This document shows positions 44,732 through 55,739 of a stretch of DNA of 64,000 nt, in pieces; position 1 is the stretch's first letter; each line of letters starts with the position of its first letter. The notes below the pieces were generated by a model. It was not told where the DNA came from, did no database searches, and saw nothing but the letters and a program-made list of their open reading frames with translations. This DNA comes from Termitomyces sp. T153 (taxonomy: Eukaryota > Basidiomycota > Agaricomycetes > Agaricales > Lyophyllaceae). The DNA lies in NCBI GenBank assembly GCA_018296165.2, contig JACKQL020000028.1:496001-560000 (forward strand). The letters are read 5' to 3'. Position numbers and translations under genes: made by a program.

Positions 44732-46694
44732 ATGACTGACAAAGTTATTGGAATTATGGGTACGTGTACGTTGATAGATGTGATATATTGCTGGCAATGT
44801 ATTGATTTGACCTTCAAGTTTTTCGTTGGATCCCCAATCAATCTCACCTTCAGAACAGGGGGCGGGCAATTGGGCCGAATGCTAGCGGCATCGGCTTCTC
44901 TCCTCAATGTTAAAGTTGTTATACTCGACGTCGGAGAGACAGCACCTGCGAAACAAGTAATCGCCCCGCTAGGGCCAAAGTTTGGGCATATCGACGGCTC
45001 GTTCACTGATCCTGACAAGATTCGAGAACTCGCAGGTAAAGTCGATGTCTTAACAGTTGAAATTGAGCATGTCGATGTTCCAACGTTGGAGAACGTTCAA
45101 AGCAGCGCAGAAGGGGTGCCTATTCCCATTCATCCGAGCCCAAGCACTATTCGCATCATCCAAGACAAGTTCAGACAAAAGGAACATCTTTCTTCTCGCG
45201 GTTGTCCGGTTTCAGAATCCCTACCTGTAGAATCCACAGATGCTTCGGTTCAATTTGCAGTTGCGCGGTTGGGGCTTCCATTGATGTTGAAGAGCCGCAC
45301 CCTGGCGTACGATGGCAGGGGGAATTACGTCCTTCGCGATGTATCTGATATTCCCAATGCCATAGCAGCTTTGAGGAATCGTCCGCTGTATGCCGAAAGA
45401 TGGGTTCCTTTTGCCAAGGAAATTGCCGTCATGGTGGTTCGAACAGTCGATGGCGAGGTACAATCATATCCGGTCGTCGAAACCGTTCACAAGGACAATA
45501 TATGTCATTTAGTCTTCGCGCCTCTTCGTAGCCACGATCTCACTCTTTCAAAGAGAGCGAGAGATGTCGCTGAAGCTGCAGTCAAGACTTTTACGGGCGC
45601 AGGCGTTTTCGGCGTCGAGATGTTCCTCAAGCATGACGGTCAGACTATCATACCTCTCGTCATCATAACTACTAATATCGGCTTAGGCTGCTTGTTTATC
45701 AACGAAATTGCCCCTCGTCCCCACAACTCTGGTCACTACACGATTGAGGCTTGTGAGACTTCGCAATACGAAAACCACCTTCGTGCGATATTGAACCTGC
45801 CTTTGGGATCGACGGCACTGAAGGTCCCTTCGACTGTGATGCTCAATTTAATTGGGCACTCGTCTTCCATGGATGAGATTTCCGCCACTGTGAAAGTAGC
45901 TCTAACAGTCCCGGGCGCCTCCACCCATCTATATGGAAAATCAGAATGTCGCAAGGGACGCAAAATGGGTCACATTACCATCGTTGCCGATTCAGATGCC
46001 CAGCTACGCTCACGGCTTCGACCATTGCTCAAATCGCTACCATCGAGCACCACTGAAGAGATAGATCGTTATGCTCCTGTTGTTACAGCGCCTGGATCTG
46101 GGCTATCAGACCCTCAACCCCTTGTAGGCATAATCATGGGTTCAGACTCAGACCTTCCCGTCATGCTCCCCGCGGCCCATATCCTTGACCGCTTCCACAT
46201 CCCCTATGAATTGACCATAGTATCCGCGCACCGTACTCCCGACCGAATGGTCGAGTACGCACGTTCTGCATCCACTCGCGGGCTGCGCGCCATCATCGCA
46301 GGCGCCGGCGGAGCAGCACATCTTCCTGGGATGGTGGCTGCTATGACGGCGTTGCCCGTGATTGGCGTCCCTGTCAAAGGTAGCTCGCTTGATGGGGTTG
46401 ACTCTCTTCACAGTATTGTTCAGATGCCAGTGCGTTTCGGAGTTCTTGATCTACCTGTCTCGTTCAATAACTGACTCGTGACCCCTACTTCAGCGCGGTA
46501 TTCCTGTCGCTACTGTCGCTATTAACAACGGCACTAATGCCGGGCTGTTGGCTGTACGAATTCTTGCGACGGGCATGCCGGTGCTGATCACGGCTATGGA
46601 TGAGTACCTCAAGAGCCTTGAGAAAGAAGTCATGGGAAAGGTTCACAAGTTGGAGGAGGTAGGGTGGGAAAAGTACGAAGTGAAGCGGACTTAG
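44732..46694 (+). CDS. ADE2: Phosphoribosylaminoimidazole carboxylase, bifunctional (ADE2)
   Basis: This enzyme converts 5-aminoimidazole ribonucleotide to its carboxylated form in de novo purine synthesis. Four exons join in phase: 44732-44759, 44859-45638, 45687-46429, 46494-46694, giving 583 residues, close to the usual 570. The first part is the ATP-grasp (PurK-like) domain: [10 protein letters not shown] joins GGQLGRMLA across intron 1; [49 protein letters not shown] joined across intron 2. From about residue 415 comes the PurE-like domain: [61 protein letters not shown]. The last exon gives [20 protein letters not shown]. Introns 1 and 2 are 99 and 48 nt and contain no in-frame stop, so the uninterrupted reading (to 46474) is misleading. 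It looks functional. Confidence 0.96.
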
Positions 46695-48402
46695 AAGTAT
46701 TTTCATCCATGAATGATGTTAAAGGCTTGTCAAGAGTTTGATTGTTCAGATGATTGAGCCATATACTTAGCTCTTGATGTCAATTTTCCGACGAACTTTT
46801 GTCAGAGGTGTTCTCATGCCACTGGAATATCTCAAGTGGGCGGGCCGCTCGTCTCACATTATAGCAAAATACAAATGCCATCATCCTGATGCAATTATTC
46901 ATGCCAGTGACGCGAGAGAGTAGGGCGAGAATTTTGGAACAGTGGGTTAAGTGAGAATCATCTCGTTTCAACGAGACCTGAACAGCAGTTGTTCTGGCAG
47001 CAATACGTCGAACCAACATAACTTAGATACTCTACGTCTGAGCTTCTGAGTCTGCAAACGAATATCGGAAATATCTAGGACCAATCGATATCAGAAGGGC
47101 AGGATGCAGTTTTCTCGTGTGGGTCCAGCTATAGCTTCCCGTTTCATTGCAGGGTCCAATCAACTGACTCGTGAACTCAGGCGAAACTCAAATTGACTCC
47201 GTTTTACCGAATAGATTGGTTCAAAATAGAGCAGCGTAACAAACGGTTCTCGTTTCGAGAGTCTTGATTTCTAAAGCTCGAGGATTGGATTTCACATCAG
47301 GAATGCGTATGCATCCGATTCACTAATATGTGAGTGGCGCAGTTCAGATCTTCAACTTTCAGAACCTCTCTAAGATCCCAAGGGATTCTCTTCAAAGCGA
47401 ACATAGCACATGGTTCCGAGGGAAAATGACAGCTTCAGAAGTTTGCATGTATCACCTGTCCCACACTTCTTGACTGCTACATTTAACAAAATGACTTCTC
47501 AACTTCTGGCTGGATGCCATACTGTGCACGTGACGATGTCAAGCAATTTGAGAATTTGAAGTCAAGCTCCTCAAGACACTTTCACGCATTCCTTCTCCTT
47601 CAAAATACTGGGCCGCGCGGTATTGCGGTCCGCCAATGTCGAACATTTATGTGCCAAGACTTACCCAAATCCCTTCTGCGCCGATCGTTGGTACGGATAC
47701 ATGATACTACAGGAGAATCCGGAGTTAGGACAAGAACGTGCAAAAACATGGTCCCGTTCACCTACATACATTCACGACGACATTACAAAACGTGTTGTGT
47801 TCTATAAACCCTCCCAGTACACGTAAGTAAAGCGGCCTTCTTAATAGATTTATAATAATTGAAACGACTCTCAAGTTGGAACATGGCGAAAAATTTCGGA
47901 ACTGATCGCTCGTCGAATGTCTTGGCCTTGCGGGCTCCACCGGACCGTCAAGAAAATCGCCTTCGCCTTCTGGCCTCATACTTATTCCTTGACGGATTGT
48001 TGGAAACGCTGCCAGCAGCTTCATCTCAGTCATGGTAACTGGGTCAGATTAGCGACCTTATTTAGTCACTAATATTGCAATGTTCTGGAGCCTGCGGATT
48101 TTTCGAATACCCCAATTTAATGGGGCCGTTGGAAGAGCTCAACCCCAATGAAAAGAGAAATAGCGAAGTCGCTTAGGCCTCATTCTTTGGGTGCACCTTT
48201 TCCCCCTCCAATTTAGTGCCCTTTATTGGCCGCATTTGGTCATTAATTGTCGTAGGCACTGCAGTATAGCCGGAACTACGGTCGCAAAGATGGTTTCAAC
48301 CATGTGGAACCCACGGGCCGCTGGTATGGTGCTTTGGACATCGTCGCTTTTTCAATGGCGAATGACTATCCATAGATTCTCCGCTCGGATTTACTGACGA
48401 AG
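46695..48402. other. Intergenic, nothing firm
   Basis: 1.7 kb with normal CpG. Overlapping frames at 47514-47826 include an ordinary-looking segment (CADRWYGYMILQENPELGQE) ending at 47826, but I cannot connect it to a start or recognise it. Minus-strand frames here look random. Confidence 0.35.
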
Positions 48403-48408
48403 TATAAA
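48403..48408 (+). promoter_or_regulatory. TATA box of the pectate lyase gene
   Basis: TATAAA in AGTATAAAGG lies 74 bp before the ATG at 48482. The spacing and context fit a core promoter. Confidence 0.55.
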
Positions 48409-48481
48409 GGTAAGACACGGGAACATGATTTTCTTCGTAGCTCAACTACACCCTCATAACCAGATACTCAAAACCCGCACC

Positions 48482-49805
48482 ATGAAGTGGCTTAACTCCC
48501 TTGCCGTTTTTACCGCCTTCCAAGTCTCCATGGTCTGTAGTTATGTCACTTAATGGGATCGTTACTTACACGAACTATTTCAAAGGCTTCTATTCTCGAG
48601 GAACGCGCTTCAGTCAATGATGTCGCCACTATCGGATATGCTACCCTCAACGGGGGGTAAGTAGGCTCTACTCTTTCATTGAATGGACAAGACATTGATA
48701 GCCATTCACCAGAACCACTGGCGGTTCTGGTGGCCCTACAACCACCGTTACGACACTCGATGCTCTTACCTCGGCTGTTTCGGGTAACGCAAAGAAAATT
48801 GTTATCATCTCGGGTCTGCTCCAATGTATCCTGTATTAAAGGCTATCGAAAGCTGACCGTGCCCAAAGGGACTATCACTGGAAACACTGTAATCAAGATT
48901 GGCTCCAACACGTCCGTCCTTGGAGCCAAAGGATCCGGTGAGTACTTGTACTCAACAGGAATGACTTTCGCTGAACAGGGTTCCCAGCACTCAACGGAGT
49001 CGGGCTCCGTGTATTGAACGAAAACAACGTCATCATCCGTAACGTCAAGATTTCCAAGGTCCTCGCAGAGGCTGGTGATGCCTTGGGAATTCAGGCTTCG
49101 CACCAGGTGTGGGTTGACCACTGCGATCTCTCTAGTGACCGCGACCACGACAAAGACTTGTGTGTTTGTCTACTCCTATGTCTCCAAATTAATCTAACAA
49201 CACTCCAGCTACGACGGCCTTCTCGACTTGACCCATGGTATCACTGGCGTCACTGTGTCGAACACCAAACTCTATAACCACTGGAAGGCTTGTCTCATTG
49301 GCCACTCTGACAATAACGGTGCTGAGGACACCCCCATCACGGTCACCCTGGCCCTTAACTCCTGGACCAACTTGAATTCGCGCACCCCTTCTATCCGTTT
49401 TGGTCATGGACACATCTTCAACAACGTTTTCGACGACAACAACGACGGTATCAATACCCGGGATGGTTCGTATCCTTCCAGTATCTTCATTACATTAACC
49501 TACCGTGACAATGATTTATGATATACAGGTGCTCAAGTCCTTGTCGAGAACAACGTTTGGACTGGTACGAAGTTCTGCATATCTTTTGTAAATAAATCAT
49601 GAATCACTGTATTCTAGGAACGGACAAGCCTTTGTACTCCACCGATGGCGGTTTTGCCGTTGCAACCGGTAATGACTTCGGAGGTGCAAGCGACACAGCT
49701 CCTCAAGGTGACTTTACGAAAGCACCATACTCTTACACTCTTCTCTCGACATCCTCCGTCCGTGCTTCTGTCACTGCCAATGCGGGTCAAACACTCGATT
49801 TTTGA
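48482..49805 (+). CDS. Secreted pectate lyase, PL1 family
   Basis: Eight exons join in phase: 48482-48532, 48586-48656, 48713-48813, 48869-48937, 48979-49159, 49209-49465, 49529-49564, 49618-49805, giving 317 residues, normal for the family. All seven introns are 41-63 nt. The N-terminus MKWLNSLAVFTAFQVSMA is a signal peptide. The enzyme cleaves polygalacturonate by beta-elimination outside the cell. Family motifs: GTITGNTVIKIGSNTSVLGA, NNVIIRNVKI, the VWVDHCDLSSDRDHDKD calcium and substrate region, YDGLLDLTHG, LIGHSDNNG, SRTPSIRFGHGHIFNNVF, DDNNDGINTRDGAQVLVENN and a KPLYSTDGGFAVA end. It acts on plant cell wall pectin, fitting a saprotroph or plant associate. No neighbouring wall-degrading gene is seen. 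Confidence 0.95.
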
Positions 49806-50133
49806 AGGCTTTCCGCTGCACATTCTTCGCGGAATGTGTACATTGAGGTTAGTATTTAACTGGAGACGGCCATATTTTTGTGACGATGTACCTGTATCGA
49901 AACTCCTTCCGTACAAGTGCCTATGTAGGATTAACGAAGTTTGGAACATAGTGTATGAATCGAGTGGTTTGTTAACGTACTCAAGTAAGTCGGCAAATCA
50001 TAAGAACAACTTGTGACGAACTGGACAAGTGTACATTGATAACCGGGACCTTTCCCAGAGATTATTGTTTTAGTATTTATAGTATGGAGTTTAGGAGGCA
50101 TTGTCTTTCTATCACATTTCCGCAACCTAAACG
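49806..50133. other. Short intergenic spacer
   Basis: The pectate lyase 3' region and the promoter of the next gene are here. No TATA box stands out; AGTATTTATAGTATGG near 50070-50085 is a weak candidate. Confidence 0.35.
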
Positions 50134-51431
50134 ATGCTGGTGGAAGCTGTGAAGGATAATCCTCATGACGGATGGCCACTCATCACGACAGCTAAGCGGT
50201 ATTGGCTGCCTGAGCTCACAGCCAACGCTGATGATCCCAACGCACTTACGCTTGTGCTTTTGCATTCCACCAGCTTTCACAAGGAGACATGGGAGCCTTC
50301 ACTCGAGAAGCTTCTCGCCCTTTCTGCTCAGCCGGAAAGCAAGGTCAAGATTCGAGAGGCTTGGTCGCTCGACTGTCCAAATCACGGTGAAGCTGGCCAT
50401 TTGAACCAACAATTGTTGAACGAGCGTGCATTTCGCAACAACTGTATCTTTCTTTTCACTTTTTTCATTGTCGAAGGCTCACTGGGCTGTCCTTTACTAA
50501 GTCACTTGCGAAAAATATGCCAAAGCTGCTCATCTATTCCTCTCAGACGCACCGTATCACAGCGCCGGGATAGACTTCCGGACAAGAAATTTGGTAGGAA
50601 TCGGGCATTCGCTCGGCGGGAACGCGATGTAGGTGGCTGCGTTCGAGTCCAGGACACGACAGCTGATATCAACCAGGCTCATCCTCCAGCATCTCGAGCC
50701 CCGAGTTCGATTCCGATCCTTAATAATTGTTGAGCCTTTGATCAGTCCGGCCGGCCCTACACATCTGAATAAGCTACGCTCTATTCTAGTCCATGGAGCT
50801 CATGAACGGCGTGATGTGTGGCCTGACCGTGAGCGTGCAATGATTGCTCTCAGGAGACGGGAACGGACGGCCAAATGGGATCCTAGAATCCTCGATCTCT
50901 TCGTCAAGCACGCGGTTGTTCCTCATCCCGGCTCATACGAAAAGGAAACCCCTTACACTGGTGTCACTCTGGCGTGCACCCGCGATCAGGAGGCGGCGAG
51001 TAGACAGCTTGTTGACCTCAAAATGACTCTACGAAACTTATAATCACAGGCTATGTATCGTGACGCGGATGGACCGACGAAACCTGTTGAAGATCTCAAA
51101 AGAGTGTGTGCAGCCATTCCAGTACATTTGATTCTAGCTGATGTAAATGACTTCATGTTCGTGTCTTGCGGTACCAGTTTAACAACTTATTCTGATGATT
51201 ATCACTAGACCTGCACGGGTACATAGAGCAATTCTTGATCCCAAATACGGAGGTGTGTACGCTTCCGTACAGAGGGTCAAGGGAATCGGACATTTGGTGT
51301 GTAGTTAGTTTATTACATCCACAGAGCTAACTTCGCCTCTATAGATCCCGCAGGAAGCCCCAGATCGACTGGCTGGCATTATGTATGAAGCTCTATCTAG
51401 AAATGTGTCATTAGCCGAGTCCAAACTTTGA
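50134..51431 (+). pseudogene. Alpha/beta hydrolase with one in-frame stop
   Basis: Exon 1 (50134-50443) opens with ATG and gives ALTLVLLHSTSFHKETWEP and IREAWSLDCPNHGEAGHLN. An intron (50444-50501) leads to exon 2: CEKYAKAAHLFLSDAPYHSA, then VGIGHSLGGNAM, where GHSLGG holds the nucleophile Ser. TAG follows at 50630-50632. The same frame continues with AAFESRTRQLISTRL, SLIIVEPLISPAGPTHL, ERRDVWPDRERAM, DPRILDLFVKHAV and TLACTRDQEA. Later exons give MYRDADGPTKPVEDL, ARVHRAILDPKYGG and KGIGHLIPQEAPDRLAG, then a stop at 51429-51431. The rest is well preserved, so a single CAG-to-TAG change or a sequence error is likely. The junctions near 51010-51051 and 51160-51210 are uncertain. It belongs to a common basidiomycete hydrolase family of unknown substrate. 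Confidence 0.75.
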
Positions 51432-52842
51432 TACTGGCCGTGACTGGTGTGGTAGCACTTGTCAATCATGATGACTATTCTGAGAAATACTTTTTATACA
51501 TAGAGAAGGTGTCTGATTATATAGAAGAAGATGCACGCAGCCGTGCCGCAACAGTTGATGCTATGACTCTCTAAGTACAATTCGATGTCAACTTTGCCGT
51601 AGGTAACGGTGTAGCGTAGGTAGATTATCATCCATGGTAACATAGTAACACACCTCAGGTACTGTGACTTGATAGGATTTTGCCCAAAACTGACACATCG
51701 AAACAAGAGATAAACATGAACACTTCACATGAGATCAGCGTTCTGAAAGGTTGCGTGTCTTTCATACTTTTCTCTCTCTTACTGATCGGTTTCCGATCGG
51801 TGGTTCGCCGGTTTAGATGCTATTAAGGAATTTGGGACCGTCAGCGCGGATGGTAACTATAACATATCTTACGGGTTACTCTTCGAGAAAACAGCAAATA
51901 CATGTAAGGAAAAATTGCGCCATTAGAAAATGCCCCTTCGATTCAAAACATTGCCATAGTAGAGGCGTTGAATGGCACGTTAAGGGCGGCCAAACGACAG
52001 AAGAAGGCAAGTTTTGGGCAGATAGTCTTCATGTTCTATGGTTCAGACTGATCTGGACCTTCAGGTTGCATTCGAGGCAGAACTTCTGATGATGCCTAGG
52101 GACAAGGATGTGCCCGTAACGCTTTTCGAAGATTAATCGGATTGGAGGATTTTTATAGTTGTGGGGTTATCATTCATTAACGCTCACAAGATCGGTCTGC
52201 GTTGTAAACACAGTTCGACGCTAAGATGCACCTTACAATCTCACTTGCTATCCTTTCGATCATGATCACAAACAAAGTGAACTTGAAGATTCTGTTCGAC
52301 TCTTTCATTTTTCTCCGAATCCGACTGTCTCGTTAAATGACTTGTCAGATTACCGGTCCAAGCGGTCGAGTCGCCCTTAAAATCCAAGGATGGTAAGTAG
52401 TGATTCTGCTTAGTGAAGCGCTATGCACGTACGTGCGTAGCAGGGCAATCACGCGTGACGCACCTCATGGCTAGGGTTCAGGGGTCCTCATGACTTCCAT
52501 GAGACCAGACTAGCCGCGGCCAGAAGGTGGAGTGAGAACCTAGGATTAAGCGCGAGGGCCAACGAATTCCAAAAAGGCATGTGATAGTGGTTGGATCGGT
52601 CACATACTAAAGCAATCATAGGATAATTTGTACAAGATGGAATATGATATAGACATGATAGAAATATTTGGGGCTACAGGTCGGTGCAGGATACAAGGGT
52701 ACATATTGTACATGTTTCGATACAGACACAAATCCTCATACAATGCAGGGTAGAACCAAGAACAGGGAAAAATGGAAAGAAAGAAAGAATTCACCCAAAA
52801 AAGAGACAAGTAGGAGACATTATCGCCTCCTTACCCGGCCGT
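51432..52842. other. Intergenic, 1.4 kb
   Basis: No gene is firmly supported. A possible short secreted peptide is listed separately at 52226-52396. The right end is downstream of the next minus-strand gene. Confidence 0.4.
52226..52396 (+). other. Possible short secreted peptide or gene remnant
   Basis: ATG at 52226 opens MHLTISLAILSIMITNK, which has a signal-peptide-like hydrophobic core. A possible intron runs from GTGAACTTG to CTTGTCAG (about 52277-52348). It would be followed by ITGPSGRVALKIQGW and TAA at 52394-52396. A TTTATAG box lies about 70 bp upstream. GTAAGT spans the stop codon, so this could also be the first two exons of a lost gene. The support is only the pattern of signal, introns and TATA. 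Confidence 0.22.
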
Positions 52843-55739
52843 TCACGATTTGAGAGTATATCCTGTGAGCTTCCCACTCTGCATGCGTTGGCGCAGCTCC
52901 TGAACCTGACTAGGACTGAGCTTCTCCAGATCCGCGCATGACTTAGGGTGTACGCCCTGGCAGTGGCCAATGAGCTCAGCCCATTTCGCATCCACAGGGA
53001 ACGTCACCGTCGGAGTCTTCTGCTGCTCGTCCTTATCTGACAGCCTACAGAGAGAAAATCGGATCAATCAATATACATACAGCCCATCGACACCGAAGAT
53101 GAAACACATACCGACACATCCGACAAATCATCTTGGAACCCCGCGTCTCGTACAACAAATCCATATGAGTAATACCAATCTTATTTGTCCTTTTGACTTC
53201 CACTGCCGTCGCCACAAGCCCGTCGCTACTTTTGTCGGCCAATTTCACCTTCGCTCGCGCTCGCTCTCCAGCGCCCGAATCTTCCTCGTACTCGACACGA
53301 TCACGCTTCCTCTGTCTCGAGAAGAACGCGTTCGACGTCGTCATCGACAACGTTGGAGTGGACTGAGGAGTGACTGAGGTAGACCGAGGAGTGGCTGAAG
53401 TGGACAGAGGAGCGGCAGGAACAGAGGAAGGGATAGAAAGCGGAGGCGGAGGCGGTGAGGTATACTGATATTGACACGCATATGGGTACGAGACCCATGC
53501 CTGGGGGTCTGTTTGATTGTGCTCGGGGAAACGACTTTGGTAAGTATATTTTTGTTGGGGCTGTCGAGGCGGCCTTTGAGATCTGCTCTGAGAAGATCGA
53601 GGTGGGGGCGGTGGAGGTGGAGGCTGCGGGGATTGAGCCGTCGGTTGTTTCGAAGGCTGCGCTGGTTGGGGCAGCTGTGGTATAGGTGGTACTAATTGTT
53701 GATGCGGAGGCAGGGGCGTAAGTGGGCCAGGCCGTGGCTGCTGTTGCTGAGCTTGGGGGGTAGGCTGCTTCAGAGCACGATGATGCGTAGATACCTGAGG
53801 TAGGAGAGACAGCGATTGCGGTTCTGTCTTCAGTGGTTTTGATGACGACGGCAGCTCCTGTTGTTTGTGCGATGGTGAGTTCGACTCTTCAAGCACTGTA
53901 ATAGGTGGAACCGCAGGAGAAATGTCGACTTTGAGAACAGGGTGGGCTATGCTGTTCAGTATATTTGGTGAGACCTCTTGTGAAGCAGATCGGGAAGTAG
54001 ATTGCGAGTAGGCGCGAGAAACAGGAGAATAGGAAACTGATCGGGACGTTGGCCGCGCAATGTCTCGTATTGAACTCGTCGTAGGTGATGTGAGATCGCC
54101 ACTGACATCGATGTCGATATCCGTCGCGTTATCGAGCTGGTTAGAACCATGACGGTGGCTCACATGAGCATCCTCGGGATTTGTTGTCGGATGTCGTGAG
54201 AGCGATCTCTCTCTGGAAGAGGTTGGGGATCTAGTTCCACTTGAAACGGACATGCGATGACCCCGAGGGCGATCGTGATCAGTCGACTCCTGCTGCATAT
54301 CATTCTTGTGTGATCCCTGATCGTAAAGCGGAGACAGGAGCTTCTCGGTGTCAGACGCAACCAGGGTACTAGCAGATTCACTACTACTTCTCTGCACAGT
54401 GCGTTCTTGGGCGACTGCAATCTATCGTAACAATAAACCGTGTGTTATACTGTGTTAGAAGGATGGGCATCACATACCTTATGTAGCTCCCTTCGTTCCT
54501 TTTCAAACACTGCCTTGTGCTGCTCCAATGCCCGCTCGGTCTCCATCCGCTGTTTCTCTATCTGCTTCTCCACCTGCTCTCCGTATTGTACTTTCAACCG
54601 CTCGTCAATGTATGACCTCGCTGCCTCGCGCACCTCATCGTCCCGATCACCTCTGGGAGCCACTCGGTCTTTCGCTGCTTGCCTGAGGCTCTCATTCTCC
54701 ACTAAAAGCCTGTCACATTGACTTTTGAACTTGTCCGAGTCCCTACGCGCGTTGCGTAAGTCTGCTTTGATGCACTCAAGATCCTGCTGAAGTGACTGAT
54801 TCTCTTGGGCAAGATGGCTGCGCAAAGTACGCTCCCGGTCGAGTGCGTCCACGAGCTCACGGTGCATCCGTGTCATCTCATTTTGAACATTGGATACAGT
54901 CTGATACCATGCCTGCTCATAGAGGATACGAATTGGCATTAATGCTTTAGCGGAATTCTGGATGACAGCAGGGTGAACATGGGAGGTACTCGATGACGGT
55001 GCCGGCTGCAGATCTAATGAAGTCTGACTTATTTGGGGAGGCGGTAGCACAGGGGCAGTGGCAGTGGCAGTGGCAGGAGGGCGGGGCAGCAGTTGCGGAT
55101 GTTGATGCGAAGCCGCCTTCACAAGAGCTGAATCTGTTGGTACTGTGGCTAGAGCCGCCATAGGCGGAGACGTTGGCCGACGGTCACGAGGAACCACCTG
55201 ATCAGCGTACCGACGTTGGCAGTGACGCTCGTTGACATCTTGGTGTCGGGGTCGCTCAGAAAGGACGCTGCCGCTGCTTCTTGGAGCAGGTTGGAGAAGT
55301 CTGCCCGACTGGTCATAGGGAATAAATGTCGACAGAGTCTCCTTCAATGACTTCAGAAATGTTCAAGCCTATAACGATAGACTGACTTACTTTGTCTGAA
55401 GGATCAGGGCGTTTCCGCTCTTTGGACTGCTCGCGATGTTCTTGAAGTGTTCGACCTCTCTCACCGTAGGCAGCTAATACGGAAGAAGGAAGTTTAAGTC
55501 CTAAAGCCTAATTCGTAACTTAGCAACACTCAATCCCAATAGGGAGAAAAATTGCTTACCACTGGTCCCTCCTCTTGCAAACGTTGGCTCAGCTCCCGTC
55601 TAGCTCCGTTCTTTATTTTTCCTCTACTGCCTTGCTCAAGAGAACGTACTGGCTCATTTGGAGGCGCTGCTCTCCAGCGAAACTGAGATTCTGACAAAGA
55701 CCTATGAGAAGAAGACTCTTCGTTCTTAATCCCGTTCAT
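52843..55739 (-). CDS. Coiled-coil, proline-rich protein with C-terminal Cys/His motif
   Basis: The minus-strand gene starts at ATG 55739-55737 (MNGIKNEESSS). Firm exons are 55350-54478, 54421-53112 and 53044-52843, which join in phase. The first part (55739-55560) and a small exon (55473-55391, RTLQEHREQSKERKRPDPSD) do not join in a single phase with the obvious sites, so that junction is unresolved. In order the protein shows a charged N-terminus, a long coiled coil (about 54950-54480; NEMTRMHRELVDALDRERTL and following heptads), a Ser-rich region, and a Pro/Gln-rich stretch with a run of eight Pro. The end is conserved-looking: KMICRMCR, TFPVDAKWAELIGHC, GVHPKSC, which could bind zinc through Cys and His. 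I do not recognise the family; a nuclear or scaffold role would be a guess. Confidence 0.72.
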
